A stretch of 64,000 nucleotides of DNA from Amphirosellinia nigrospora (Eukaryota; Ascomycota; Sordariomycetes; Xylariales; Xylariaceae): assembly GCA_004123355.1 (NCBI GenBank), contig SCHM01000006.1:744001-808000 (forward strand). Direction: 5' to 3'. The position numbers were made by a program, and so were the translations under genes. The notes beneath the pieces are model-generated. The model was not told the DNA's origin. It made no database searches and saw only the letters and a list, made by a program, of their open reading frames with translations. Below, piece by piece: positions 25,040-38,077 of this stretch. Numbering within the stretch: position 1 is the first letter of the stretch; each line of letters begins with the position of its first letter.

Positions 25040-26046
25040 GTTCGTGAAAATTGATACCTCTTGATAATCAACATATGTGGGTAGGTAGCCGCGTTACCCC
25101 GTGTTGATGAACCAAGTTCACGTACCGACTTTGTAGACAGCAAATCAGAAGTGGGGTGTCACAAACATGTACACTAAACACGGCCAATTAAGTATGATGC
25201 CGCAAGACTTCAAGTTTTATCTTTCGTATCTAAATAAGGTTTTAGCCTGACAGGATGTTGATGTTGTACAAGGCAGGGATCTGTCTGACTGTCGAGACTA
25301 GCAAATGCTCTTCACAGGCCAAGCTCAAGGACTCAAAGGGATCTAGGGTAGAACTCAATAGTCTCCAACAACTCACGTAAGGCTTGATCCACTACCTAAG
25401 TTGGTGCCCGGATCCTGGCGAGCCTCACTTCCTGAACATCGATTCTTCCTTGTCATCATCAAATTTTATACAGCATGCATAACTAAGAGAGACAAAAACC
25501 TTGAAGGTAACACGACGGGAGCTTGTTCTAAGCAGGGGGTAGTTTATGCAGGCGACGTCATATGTCGTCACAGCTAGAACCCACCCCAGCTGGAGTAAAA
25601 GCGTCATGATAGTGGGCGAAAGGCATATTGTGAGAAGTAATACCAATCCACGTTGCGTTAAAGAGTGCAATTCTTCATCCTCCATCCCCAACAACAACAT
25701 CTTTTTCACCTCTCAAGGCTGTACAGCTCCCCGGGGCAACCCCATGTACCAAAACCGAGTGCTTGCAACACTGCCACATTGTCTTTACAAGACACGCCGC
25801 GGACACTAAACAACCTCTATTCAACAAACGCAGCGGCGAAAAGTCCACGGTGTCGAGGATATTCAAATGCCGAATAGAAGGACCGGTCGTCAACGGATGG
25901 TCAACATCTCGAACAACCTTCATTTCTCGTGATGTTCGAGTGAGCCCATGAGCTTGAATAGCATACGAGGATACGGCTGAGTACGGGTATGTATAGCAAT
26001 CCGTAAGGGTTGTGGCGACTCGGCCCTCGTCATTCGACTCCGTGTA

Positions 26047-26678
26047 TTAGGTGGAATTAAAAAATTTCTTCAATACCTTCTCCGCTTCGGCATACTCGGA
26101 TTTGACGGCGCTGAGAGTTGTCGCGATACGTGACAGGCAAAGAGCTTCGTCGGGTTCAGGGGTACCGTCAACGTTCTCTTTCTTTCCGTATCGTTGTATC
26201 TTCTCACAACTGTCCTTAACTTTCGTTAAACCAACTGTGGCCGATGAACCTTTCAAGAAATGCCCAAGACGGTACAACTCGTCTAAATCTTCTGCTTCCC
26301 TATAGAAATTGTATATATTAGCGTTTACTGTAAACGGAGGGGTTGTAAAATGAATTTGCAGCGAATCCAAAGACAACAAGAATGTTAGGGATGAGTGAGC
26401 CAATATTATATTTATGGCCGAAAGTAAGCTTACAAAGCTGAATCCATCTTCTCGAATGTCTCCTCGGCCTGCTCGAAGAAACCCCAGACAATGGATTTGC
26501 TAAACTCTCGGTCCTCTTCGCTGTCATCCATTTCTAGAATCTGCCCGAACACGAGGATATCAATGGCATCGCCCAGGTCAGGCATGTTGTCGTTCTTCCA
26601 GCACATTAGTTGTGACCAGGTCAGAGAGAAGTTCACGGGATTATGCGTGTCATGACATACCTGGTCTTTGTTGGCCAT
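26047..26678 (-). CDS. ypd1: Histidine-containing phosphotransfer protein Ypd1
   Basis: Three exons: 26678-26661, 26594-26434 and 26299-26047; 143 residues; phases agree and no frame break is needed. It is the single-domain HPt relay of the fungal two-component pathway. It takes phosphate from a hybrid histidine kinase and passes it to the response regulators Ssk1 and Skn7, in cytoplasm and nucleus, upstream of the Hog1 osmotic-stress MAP kinase cascade. The phospho-acceptor is His73 in RLGHFLKGSSATVGL. The flanking acidic helix ILEMDDSEEDREFS and the DLDELYRLGH helix match the family closely. The six-codon first exon (MANKDQ) is inferred from a good GTATGT donor and a CACTAATG branch site; other start exons are possible. 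It has a long upstream interval free of genes. Confidence 0.9.
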
Positions 26679-29600
26679 TTTTGCGCCGGCTAGAGAAGCA
26701 CAAGCGCTGGTAAGATATATTAAATCAGAGAGTAGAAAAAAGGTGGGTTGGGTAAACTGCCTCTGGACCTCGGGCGCATATGAACAACGGGGCGGTAGGA
26801 TGTAGACGCGACTTACAAGATTATAGGTAAAGGTCAGCCTGAGAAGCAAGGAAGAGGTCGGGGTGATTTTTAGGGGGAAACTGGGTCAAGAATAGTGTCG
26901 TGTGGGCGCGGTTTGAAAATGCTGACAACTTTGATCAGTCAGGCATGCTGTAAAATAGCGATGATCCAAGAGCGCCTGGTGATGTAGTGAAGTGGGTCTG
27001 TTAAACTACTCACATCTAGGTAGGTTTATGTATGGTCAGGTAGGATGTAGGATGTACCATGTTATTTTAGGCCATAGGAAACAGGGAGGAGTGAGAAAGA
27101 AGACAAGAGATAGCCGCGGCGGCGGTGGTGGTGGTGGTGGTGGGATTCTCGTAGCCGGTAGATGGTCCAGGCATGCCGATGGGGGCGGTGGTGGTGGATG
27201 AGCATGCACACACAGCAAGCAGTGTTGTTGGCCCGTACTTAAATCCCCAGGGTCGCTTGTCGGCGCGGATGCCCGAGGAAACAAAGCGTACTTCGATGGT
27301 TAGTACCTTACGGATGGAGGTAAGTGGTGGAGTTGTTGTGGTGATAGGAGGGGTGACGGAGGGTGGATGACGGGAATCGGACGAAAAAACTATAAAAGGT
27401 TCGGCCTCGAGTACCTGGGTGCCCAGCAGCAGGTCTAAGAGGTAGCCACGGCAGCGTCAAAGGAAGTCAGTCGGCTCGACAAACATTAAAAAAAGAAAAC
27501 AAAAAAGTCAAGTCAGGAAGTCTGGTCAAGTCAAGGGTTCTGGGGCGGCATTACTTTACCACTAACTGCCTAGTACCTACCTGCCTCCCATGTTGGTTGG
27601 CATTGTAGAACATTCAGCGTAGATGTAACGCTTAGACTACAAAGCGCCGAGCAGAAATTAGCTCGGGTGCCATGCTGTACTATTGCTATTTGTGTGCTCT
27701 AAGCGGCACAACTACGTCACTGGTCTCTAAGACCTGGGGCTCTTTGGTCGGCTACGAATGGAAGTATCCTCAGACGGTAGCACAACAGCAGTTGACGCAC
27801 CTTCAATGTTCACGTACTTTGTTCTTTCCTACCTCGTCGACGATGGGTCCTCTTTCAGATGAGGCCACGCGACCGGTAGATGTCTAGCTTACATTCGACG
27901 GTTTTTTTTACCACGAGAGACCTCGTGGCATTGGTCCTGCGTACGAAGCGGCTGCACTGGGATCGACAGCAGCTACTTACCAGGCGGGGGCAGCCATGTA
28001 CCGTCCCCATTTCTCGTTGGATCTTTGTCTCTCGCATGACCTTTCTGTCCGTCACAGTCGCATGGCGCAGTGGCTGGTGGGGTACCGGGTACATATACAT
28101 GAGGTACATGAGGTATGCTCCCCTCGACTATGTATTGTGTAGCTCATGATTGAACCTCTCCATAGACCCTCCATTCACCCAATACCTACCTACCTCCCTT
28201 TAAACAATTATTTGTGACCCAGCCGTCTTCGATTGTTTTCTAGAAGTTCTTGCCGTGTTATTTATACGGCTTCCTGATAACCTCGAGGTGTTTCTGCTCT
28301 ATCATCTGGTGTTATCAATGGGTAACTCTGGTCTTTTTGACCACTCCCTCGCTTGGCCCGCTTACTAGCATTTGCACCCCTGTGATTTTAGGCTCACGGA
28401 GAATTTATTGAACAATACTCAGTATCGGATTTTCTTTGGGAGTTGCTACCCGAAACGAAGTCTCTGCTGGCTCCCAGTGCACCGGTATGATGCGAACATA
28501 TTAAAAAAGGCAGTTTATTTGATCATCCTGGGGTTACCTAGATCACAAGAGAGATGATCGACAGGACATATCTTCTAGGCTCGTCCGTCTACGAAATCAT
28601 ATGAATAATTGGCCCCAACAAGCGGCCAAACACCTCACCAAACGAGTTGCAAGTCATTAAGCAGTCGATATACCATCCCTCTCAAACTAGAATCAAAACC
28701 GCCAAATAGCTTCAACGAATTCGACAACCTTGGATCAATAGCCTAGGAAAACAACAACATGAGTCGTCGTCTACCAATCCTCCCCTTATTAGGGTTCCAT
28801 CGGGGCTTTCGACTGCAGTAACTGTGTCGGTCCAGTTTCGGTGCCTTCGCACCACTGGTGACCGATCCTTTGTGTAAAAGACTGTTTCTACATAGGCACA
28901 ATGACACCCGGCTACCTTGTCCAGCCTAGCCCATCTACAGGCCTCGAACCGAATGCAGGGTCCTCACTTAACCCTCACGGGACTCTGCCGTTGCCCTCGC
29001 ATCTTTATCTAGATGGGATCTAGACTACCAACACACTACACATGTTTATGTGTCACTCATTGATAACAGCCCTGTGCCCTTCATTTCATCTAAATCTTAG
29101 ATAAACTGAAGGACCGTACTGTTACAGACGTTGGTTGCCGTGACATGTCATCCCATCTTCAATGTGGGGGCATTAGACCTGTGCAAGGCATACGTCATTG
29201 TTGGTGGGATGTTGATATTTTCAACACGGGTTTGGGGCGGGGTAGATATCACCGAACCCCAGCCGATCTATGGATGATTCCATTCGCGGCCGGAAAAGAA
29301 AGCGAATAAACTCGTGATAATACCAACCCTACATGCTACCGACTAAACATAGTAGAGACAACATCTAGAAGCTGCCTCGGATCTCAGTCGTAGTCCGGTG
29401 GCTATCAGCACTTTAGAGGCTATCCTTTGGGTTTGCATTTAGGGACTATTGGCCTGCCTGGACTACGCATATACTATCTCATAGCTAGATCTGCACCTCA
29501 TGTGTGGTTCTAGAAACAGCCTATACATTTCAGCTTCGCCGTAAATGATACCATTGTGGACTCTGTACCGCTCATAAAACCCTAGCTCATACCAGGGTCA

Positions 29601-30311
29601 TCTGACGATCTGATAGCCCGGTCGAAGAACCCCGAGCAGGACCCGAGCGCCACCAACGGCTGACTGGGTGAGAGAGGCTTGAGTCTGGCTTGAGAAGGGC
29701 CGCTTCCTGGCCACGAGGGAACCTGCTGCAAGCTGCGAAGAGTACTGCATAATCAAGATGGAAACCCTGTTCGCGAGCTGCATCGTCAACCAGTAGCACC
29801 ATTACCTCCGTGCCGGCTATACCTACGATACGCTGCGCCATGACACAGGTGGACATCCTAGCCCCGCAACACGCCTGCAGCGAAAAGGCCTCGAGCTTTC
29901 GGTAAGTGGGCCTCCATACACGGAACAATTCCCACGCTGGCCCTGCGCTGTTCTAGCCTCACGTCAGTGGGCTGGGAGGAAACGATTCATATCTAATCTA
30001 TTATAAGACCTCGGATAACTATAGAACATGGTATAACCTTATCAAATTGTTTGATTAACACTCTAGTTTTAGCGCCTACTAAGAAATACAATACCAAAAT
30101 CCAGACGCCCGTATCCATCGCATTTATCTAAACAAGAACTCCATCAGCCAGGAGCTAATATGCATGTGTCTACGGCTTGTTACACAACCGTTGCGTATTC
30201 CATCATGTGGCGACGGTAATGTGACGGGACGATATGTCTACCTCGTTGCAACAGCTAAGCCGTGCTACCGTGCTGTACGAGTACGTCAAATTTCCCCATC
30301 TTGCCCGAGTC
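26679..30311. other. Gene-poor 3.6-kb interval
   Basis: No supported gene. Contains (GGT)n at 27121-27143 with more GGT/GGC repeats to about 27200, TAGGTA tracts near 27015-27046 and TACCTACC near 28184-28197. A CTATAAAAG element at about 27390 resembles a TATA box on the plus strand, but I see no gene downstream of it. The open stretches at 27036-27284 and 29587-29928 are explained by repeat sequence or lack motifs. Confidence 0.4.
27121..27200. repeat. (GGT)n tract and degenerate extension
   Basis: Seven GGT units at 27121-27143 and a second GGT-rich patch at 27180-27200, producing spurious poly-Gly or poly-Pro frames. Confidence 0.9.
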
Positions 30312-31399
30312 TTACAAAAGCACTTTAGAGGCCACGCTGAGGAGCCATGCGGCATCTTGCCAGCCAGTGCTCTCTTCTGCTTTCGGCGGTGGAGGGTGTG
30401 ACTCGGGGAGACTCGAGAAACCTTCCAAGTCGATAGTACTCGCACTGCGCGGAATTTGGCTCTCTGTTTCGCCGTCCGTCATGTCGGCGGTATCCGAGTC
30501 TTCGTCATTCTCCTCGACAGAGAAGAGGGACCACATCCAGGCGCCCACACACACTGCTTCGTCTCATGACGAGCCGCCGAACAGTCGCCTCGTCCGCTTT
30601 GCTTGTGTCCAGCTCGATCGCCTCCAGCTTCTCGTCTAGTCCCACAAAATCTGGTCCGGTATATTCTCTTCGGTGAGTTCTTGGCTAAAGTAGCCGTCCT
30701 GAGCAACACGCTCTAGCGGTGTCCTCATCCGGCTCCTGCTCCCGACTCTGCTCTGTGAACGACTGCCGTATCGACTCCCTGGCGACACAAGGCCTTCTTC
30801 GAAACCAACCGCACTGCCTCGTCGGCTATTCCGTAAACTGGCGAGCTCCTTCTCCCGAGCGAGCTCCCGTTCGTATGCCTCCTCATCGGGATCCCGCATT
30901 CCCGTGAGACTAGTCGAGCTAGCTCTCGACGCGAGCCATGCCTGACCTTTAGATTCACGCGTTTCCGAACTGATCAGGGCTCCGGTCCGCAGCATCCAAT
31001 CGCTATCCCGTCGTTGGTCCTCGTCGTGACGACGGCGTAAGATAGGCGAGAGGCCGTCCACAGCATGACGGCTCCCTTTTCGGGCGTGTAGATGGGTTGC
31101 GGATTTACTTTTTGCCAAAGCACTTGCGGCATCGGAGATGGATGCTCGTCGGTGATGGTGAGGTGAGTTCGACCGCGTTTGTGAAGGTGACTGGAAAAGC
31201 CGAGGGGTTGTCGGCGCAGACTTGCCCTGAAGGTAGGACGGGTTATGGTGGTGGGGAGGGGCGATGAAGTCGGGGAGATGCTCGGTGTCGGTCAGGGCAT
31301 CTTGGTAGTTAGAGGGGCGAGGGAGAGGTGATTGAGGTTGGTTGAGGACCGATTTTTTCTTCGCGCGTGGCTGGCATGTTGCTTGTAGGCGACATCCAT
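30312..31399 (-). CDS. DUF3984-family protein
   Basis: Start at 31399 (MDVAYKQHASHARRK); about 363 residues once three indels are allowed. Family-typical segments, in order: SAPTTPRLFQ, ISDAASALAKSKSATHLH, LSPILRRRHDED, DWMLRTGALISSETRESKGQ, WLASRASSTSLTG, the Arg/Ser-rich SRYGSRSQSRVGSRSRM, LDEKLEAIELDTS, SLFSVEENDEDSD, and the C-terminal GWQDAAWLLSVASKVLL. I recall this as the ascomycete DUF3984 family, with no known function; the Arg-Ser region suggests phosphoregulation, which is inference. Frame jumps: one base missing at GGG 31295-31297, one near 30666, and one GT unit missing in the GT repeat near 30548-30556. Divergently transcribed from ELP1, with about 840 bp between starts. Confidence 0.75.
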
Positions 31400-32239
31400 T
31401 GTTTTTCTGGAATGTAAATAGTAATTGAAGTAGATTAAAAATTCTCGATACTATGCTCTGGTCGCACGAACGAAATAGAAGTGCGAAACAGAAACCGTTT
31501 TGATGCGGGCAGTCGTGTTACCTCACCGAGCCGTTAAAGAAAACCCGGGGCATTCCGCGATTTTGATGGGGAGACGGAGTGCAGATCATCCAACAAGGAT
31601 CAGCAGAAGCGTTGAAGCTAGCTTCTCGCCGCGGTGCAAGCTTCGTCCACTCAAGTTCAAGCTTGCCTGTTTTAGTCCCCGTTTTCCAACAGCGATGCAA
31701 CGATCGGTCTTGCCCAAGCATAAACTAAGATTCCGGCCATGAACCAAAATACCCAAAATACACTAGGTTTGCCCTTGTTAGCACACCACCACACACTCTC
31801 CGAAAGTTTAAGTATGGAGTTATACTAAGTAAGGTAGAGATTAGACGATGGAGATCACAAGCGTTGACGGCCAGAGCAGCCGGCGTGCTAACTAACGATT
31901 AGTGCACAGTTATGTCTTAGTGCAGTATACTACTTAGGTACTTACTACTAAGTACGTCACAAAGGGGTTATCGTGGTACAGTGTTTACTATAGTCTAAAA
32001 GTTTGATGGCACTGTTTTTCAACTACCCAGGTACCCATACAAGTACGCCACTGCAGATGGATATGCCTGCCCCCAAGGTACTCAATCGCGGGCGTTTGGC
32101 CCTAATGACTTTTTACCCCCACCTGGTAACCTACCTACTGGTAACTTCGTAGGCAAGTGACATAGAAAACAGCCAGAGTATTAGAGATGCGCTGAAAAAT
32201 CACCATATGACCGATCACAAGTGACGTTAAAGGGCGAAG
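31400..32239. promoter_or_regulatory. Divergent intergenic region between DUF3984 gene and ELP1
   Basis: The region lies between two divergent start codons and so must hold both promoters. It has AT-rich stretches and short TAGGTA-like motifs (about 31920-31960, 32110-32155) but no clear TATA box that I can assign. Confidence 0.45.
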
Positions 32240-35200
32240 ATGCGAAACCTTCGGAATATCCGATACAATGCGTGGAGCAACAGCACAAGTTCTGACGGCA
32301 GCGCCATAACATCAACTTGCTGGGATCCCGCGAAAGACGAGCTTTTATGCACCCTGGGCCCAGATACCATAGATGGTCGCATCCGGCTCCTGAGGATCGT
32401 AGAGCATGTGAGAGCTTCCTCGGTAGACGTGTGAGTGGTTTTTTTTCCCTCTCCCCCCAGCAAAAATTTCATGTGCATATATATGACGGATGTAAAACTT
32501 ACACAAGCTCATAGCGAGTGCCAAGAAGTCGCCTCATGGGATGCCCCGAGTCCAAATCCGGACCTCGCCGTCGATAGGGTAGTGAGTCTACATCATTTCG
32601 CCGACAGCTTGACAACATGTCTTGTCCTAGCAGGCGGCGACATTGTCGTCGTCAAGGAGTCGGAGACCCCATCTCCATCCGAGGGCGTACATATTGAAAT
32701 CATGGGCTCTGTTGATGAAGGCATCACTGCTGCAAGCTGGTCACCTGAGGAGATCGCCACCAAGGTCAACACCGTAATTTTCATGAGTCGCACGTTTGAT
32801 GGAGTTTCGGACATGACAATGACTGCAGACGACCTTAAAGCCTCGAAGCATGTATCTGTAGGCTGGGGTAAGAAGGAAACACAATTCCAGGGAAGGGGCG
32901 CCAAAGCCCTTAGAGACCCTACAATACCGGAGAAAGTAGACCAAGGTGTCATAAGCCCCACGGACGATGCTAAAACTTCCATCAGCTGGAGAGGAGATGG
33001 TGCGTACGTCGCTATCAGCGCCATCGAGGATGGCATCCGCAGAGTTATACGAGTGTATTCTCGAGATGGTGTACTTGACAGCGCTAGCGAACCTGTTGAT
33101 CACATGGAGAGTGCGCTAAGTTGGCGTCCATCCGGGAATTTGATAGCAAGTATTCAACGTCTTGAAGATAGGTGGACGTCGTTTTCTTTGAGAGAAATGG
33201 TTTAAGACATGGTCAATTCCCATTAAGATCTCCCGAGGGTAGGACACTGACTAAGGACGAGATACATCTGTCATGGAATGCCGATTCAACTGTGCTGGCG
33301 GTTACGCTCGATGATCGGATCCAACTCTGGACTATGGGCAATTACCATTGGTACTTGAAGCAGGAAATACCTGTCGAGAGCCAGCTAAGAAAGCTTGCAT
33401 GGCACCCTGAAAAGTCACTTCGTTTTGGTGCTGTTACCGCAGGTAAGTTAATTGGGAACAAATTGGGAGACATTTAATTCTAAAGTGAGTTATAGGTAAG
33501 CTTATACAAGCGGAGTACATATTTGAAGTAGCACATGGCTCTCTCACACCACCATATGATCATGGCGCTGTTGCTGTCATTGATGGTCAACTACTCAAAG
33601 TCACGCCCTTCAGAACAGCCAATGTGCCACCTCCTATGGCTATGTTCGAGCTCCCTATTTCCTCACCGGCTGTCGATGTGGCTTTCTCCCCGGCCAACAC
33701 TTTTATGGTTGCCCTTCACCAGACTGGTGTCGATCTGTATGAGTGGACAACCAAGCAACAAAGATCTTTGTCTCCGCGTCTTCTTGGGACTACCAAGTTC
33801 AGCAAGGAAGGAGAAACTCTCTTGCCACTTCAAATATCCGTAACTGAAACATCATCTATTTACTGCCTATGCTTCGGAAAGATGGGCCCTTACTATATTC
33901 TCAACGCTTTGATTCGTCAAGCGGTGAATTTTCACCGGCTGATACCATGTATTCTGGTTCCATGTTTGGCTTCTCCCGCTTGACGCAAGCCATCTCCGAA
34001 GATGTGGTCACTCAAGACGCACTTGGCAGGTTTCACGGAGTCGCCAGCTTGGTTGACGAGTTGTACTCAGTACGCCATAGCTCCCAGCTCCCCTGGAGCG
34101 AGATAATAGACCTAGCCGGCAATGTCATTGCCATAGGGCTCTCTCGCAATGGACATCTTTATGCGAATACCCGTCTCCTCCTAAAAAACTGCACTTCCTT
34201 CCTAGTTACACCAGCTCATCTAATCATCACCACCACGAATCATCTTCTAAAATTCATTCATTTGACAGATGTAGACTGTAAGTGCTTAGATGCCCATCGT
34301 CATAGGTTGCTGCTGACGAGTATTAGCATTAGAGGTACCACCGGATGATCCTGAAAAAGACGAAAGATGTCGAAGTATCGAGAGAGGGGCTAGGCTCGTC
34401 ACAGCTATGCCTACTAATATGAGTCTAGTCTTGCAAATGCCTCGAGGTAATCTGGAGACGATATTCCCTCGAGCTATGGTCGTTGCGGGGATCAGGAAAC
34501 TCATAGAAGCCCTTGATTATGAGAGAGCCTTCGCTTTCTGTAGGACTCAACGCGTGGACATGAATATTCTATACGACCATATGCCAGAGCAGTTTCTGGC
34601 CAATGTTGGTCTTTTTCTCGAGCAGGTCGGTGATATCACAAACATCGACCTTTTTCTCTCATCTCTCCGGTAAGTGTTTGACTAAAAAGAGTATACAATA
34701 CCCGTTTGTTGACGAGGAGTAAAGCAACGAGGATGTCACTCAAACCATGTACCGAGATACGAAGGCGGCAAAAGACCCGACATCAACTGGCGAATCAGCT
34801 CAACCAAGCACCGCCAGTGAGGGCTTCTCCAAGGTCAACGTCGTTTGTGACGCAGTGTTATTCCATCTCCAAGCACGAAAGACCAAGGATCATGGCACAC
34901 TCCAGAACATCATAACGGCCCATATCTGCAAGGCACCGCCCGCCTTCGAAGATGGTCTTCGAGTAGTTGCCACACTAATGAAAGAGGACGAGCAGCTAGC
35001 CGAAAAAGCTGTAGAACATATTTGCTTCTTGGCAGATGTGAATACATTATACGATGAAGCCCTCGGTCTTTATCACTTGGAGCTAGCTCTTTTGGTAGCA
35101 CAACAAGGCCAGAGAGATCCCCGAGAGTATCTCCCCTTCATCCAGAACCTACACCAACTTGAAAAATTACGCATGAAGTTTGCTATCGATGATCATCTCA

Positions 35201-36419
35201 AAAGACACGAAAAGGCTTTATCTCACCTAAAGGATATACATGCGCACCAAGAAGCACAAGACTACACAGTTAAGCACTCTCTTTACTCCGCAGCCTTGTC
35301 GCTATACCGGTATGACGTTGCAAACCTTTCCCTCCTCAGGGGCCTCTACGCCGTATACCTCGAATCTCGTTCGAAGTATCGAGAAGCAGGTCTCACCCAC
35401 GAGTCATTACATGACTACTCCGCCGCCACGCGCTGTTATCGCGCAGCCGGCGTTTCCTGTTGGCGTGAATGTCTCTTTACCGCACACCAGCAGACACCCC
35501 TCTCTCCCCTGATGCTCTAAACGAACTCGCCACCACTCTCGCAGAGGCGGTCTATGAAGCCAAAGACTACGCCGCCGCAGCAACGATCCACATTGAGCAC
35601 CTGGGCTCCCTCGAGGCCGCTATTCCCTGTTTGTGCAAAGGATACTTTTTCGCAGACGCCATGCGTCTTTGCATCCAACATCACAAACCAGACCTCCTCA
35701 CTACTCTCGTAGACACGGGCCTCGCGGACTCGCTAGGAAACAGCACCGAATTCTTCGCGGACTGCAAGTCACAGCTTCTTGCGCAGGTGCCCCGGATCGC
35801 AGAGCTACGACGAAAAGCGGCCGAGGACCCCCTAGGCTTCTACGAAGGCGAGCGTGCCGGGGGCGCCGACATGCCAGACGACGTATCGGTGGCTGCATCA
35901 TCACGCGTGACAGCGGGTGGCGCAAGTCTATTTACCCGGTATACAGGGAAGAACAGCGTCGGCACCTTAGGCACGGGCGTCTCGCGTGCCACGAGCAAGA
36001 ACCGCCGCCGCGAGGAGAAGAAGCGCGCCCGGGGCCGTAAAGGAACCGTCTACGAGGAGGAGTACCTCGTCAACAGCGTGCGACGTCTCGTCGACCGCGT
36101 CGAGGTCACGCGGCCCGACATCGACCGTCTAGTGGCCGGCCTCGTGCGCCGAGATATGGTCGATCGCGCCCGCGCGCTCGAGACGCTTGCCGCCGAGGTC
36201 GTGGATGCCTGCCTGAAAGCTGTGAAGGAAGTATTCCCCGGTGCCGGGAAGGGTCAGGCGGAGAAGAAGGATGTTGGAGACCAGCAGGGAGATGGAGATG
36301 AGGAGGGGTGGAGACCTGTTGGTGCTGATGCCGTCCTCGCCGAGACGCTGGAGGCGGCGTGGCGGAGGCAGGAACCGCCTGTCATTGCGGCTTTCGAGAA
36401 ATTGTCGCTACTTGGTTGA
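32240..36419 (+). CDS. ELP1: Elongator complex subunit 1 (Elp1/IKAP)
   Basis: Largest scaffold subunit of Elongator, the cytoplasmic complex that installs carboxymethyl-type modifications on wobble uridine 34 of tRNAs. Exons begin at 32240, 32515, 33496, 34327 and 34725; introns are 32431-32514, 33443-33495, 34278-34326 and 34670-34724. The N-terminal half is a WD40-type propeller, starting MRNLRNIRYNAW with repeats such as ITSTCWDPAKDELLCTLGPD, ISWRGDGAYVAIS and HLSWNADSTVLAVTLDD. The C-terminal half is helical (TPR-like), with LIEALDYERAFAFCRTQRVD, FLEQVGDITNIDLFL, and a late basic linker KNRRREEKKRARGRKG before YEEEYLVNSV, as in the family. Three frame jumps, at 33174-33175 (GG), 33878-33880 (AAA) and 35497-35500 (CCCC), each look one base short. 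An essential-type gene with clean family match, so I treat them as sequence errors. Confidence 0.93.
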
Positions 36420-36831
36420 AATGTTTTTTCCATGGTTTTTTCCAGCCGAAATGATGATGAATGCATGCTTTTATTAGGTAGGTAGGAGGTGGTTGGGAAT
36501 GAGGGGATACGGTAGGGACGAGACGAAAATAGGGTCAGCGGTTCACTTAGAGGTGACGAACAAAGGCAACGGACATGAACCAATCAATAAAAGCAATGCA
36601 TTTCTAATAAAGTATTCTTGATGCGGTTTCTGTATTTCTTTTCTGACTATCACCCTTCCTGCAAGTGACTAATTTGCCCCGTTGGTGACAGGACGGTATA
36701 TACATGTATGATACAGATCTCGAATAGGGGGGGTGATGGCCAGATGTTTAGTCGTGATAGCATGGGATATTCTACATTTACCCCACGTCGACCTAACCAC
36801 CACAACAAAAGCTCTATCCCATAGTCCTGCT
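36420..36831. other. Convergent 3' intergenic region of ELP1 and MRPL40
   Basis: Tail-to-tail spacer of about 410 bp. It contains AATAAA-like signals (for example AATAAAG at about 36587 on plus) and a TAGGTAGGTAGG run at about 36476-36487; no gene. Confidence 0.5.
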
Positions 36832-38077
36832 CTATGTAGGTGGCGGGGGAACCGTATCTGAGTCTGTGGGAGGCGGCACATCTGGTGAAGCGGTCGTAGG
36901 CGGCGATAGCGCATCGGACACACCAGCCGCGTTGAGTGACCTCTCGCGGTTCTTGGCGATGACCTCGCCGATCTTCTCCAGCATCTCCAGGGTGAGGCGG
37001 GGCTTACCCTTCTTCTTCTTGTTGGCGCGCTCGGCGCGGTGGAACTCCTGCAGGGGGGTGCGCATACTCTCCATGAGCTTGGCGCGGTCCTTCTTGGCCT
37101 GCTCCTCGGCCTCGAGGCGGGCGACGTACTCGGGCTCGTGCCGCGTGCGGAAGCGGCTGTACTTGTTGCGCAGCTCGTCGATGACGGCCTCGGGCATGGG
37201 CGGGCGCAGCAGCGTGGGGACGAACGTCTTCTCCTCGACGTCGATGCGCAGCGTGTCGACCGAGTAGTCCGGGACCACGGGCTCCTCCTTCTCGGGCCAC
37301 GGGATCGAGATGTTGAGGCCGGGCACGATGCGGTCCCAGCGCTTCTTGCCCGTCTGCCGGTCCACCACCAAACCCTTGTGCACGAGCTGGTTGATAATGA
37401 CGTCCCGCGTTGTACCGGTGGCGGGGTCGGTTATAGGGTGGACGAGGCGCACGGCGGAGATGGGCAATGGAGTCTCGAGATTCGTGACTGTTGGTTCACC
37501 CTCGACCCGTGTATATTCTGGTATTTGAACATTGGCCTGCGCCCAGCTCCCGGGTCAGCATAATCGTCCCGTGCACGATACACGAATCTTTTATTCAACT
37601 CAATTCCTACACACGAAGGCGGGATATATACCTTGTTCAATTCCCTAACTACGACCTCAGCTGCTGGGTGGTTTATCTCGGAGACCTGTCCAATACGTCC
37701 CTTGTCCGGGCCGTCGAGCAAGACGACGCGGTCCCCCACGGCCAGGTTGAGATAGTAGGCGCCGCCGGCCCATTGACAGCGGGCGTTGCGCTTGGGGAGC
37801 GACAAGTCGCCGCCGGCCGAGAACCGAGTACTGGAAATAGCGCCAAGGGCACCGTGGAACGCGCCGACGTCCCCCGCGGCGACAGCGCGCCCATGGTCCA
37901 GTCGTCCCGGATGGCTTGCTTTGCGCGTCCCACGTCGGCCATCGCTATGGAAATCTGATCACGATTCTCTTGAAGGTGGTCGCTCCGCTCCTCGGCGTGT
38001 TTCCTATACTCCTTGAGCTTCTGGCGCTTGCGGATCACCCGCTCGGCGGTGGCCACGCGGCGGGCGAGCTTCTGCAT
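36832..38077 (-). CDS. mrpl40: Mitochondrial large-subunit ribosomal protein uL24m (Mrpl40)
   Basis: Two exons, 38077-37632 and 37536-36832, with a 95-bp intron; about 383 residues. Component of the mitochondrial large ribosomal subunit (bacterial L24 family). The KOW-type core is visible: GDRVVLLDGPDKGRIGQVSE then VVVRELNK; after the intron come PLPISAVRLVHPITDPATGT, DVIINQLV and GKKRWDRIVPG. The N-terminus MQKLARRVATAERVIRKRQK is basic, as expected for mitochondrial import. The C-terminus carries a Lys-rich segment and a Pro/Thr-rich tail. One frame jump at the run of five C (37871-37875 on plus) looks one base short; without it the start would be misplaced at 37805. Confidence 0.9.

Noticed and set aside
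26992-27284. Poly-Gly and poly-Pro open frames
   Set aside because: Generated by the GGT repeat on both strands.
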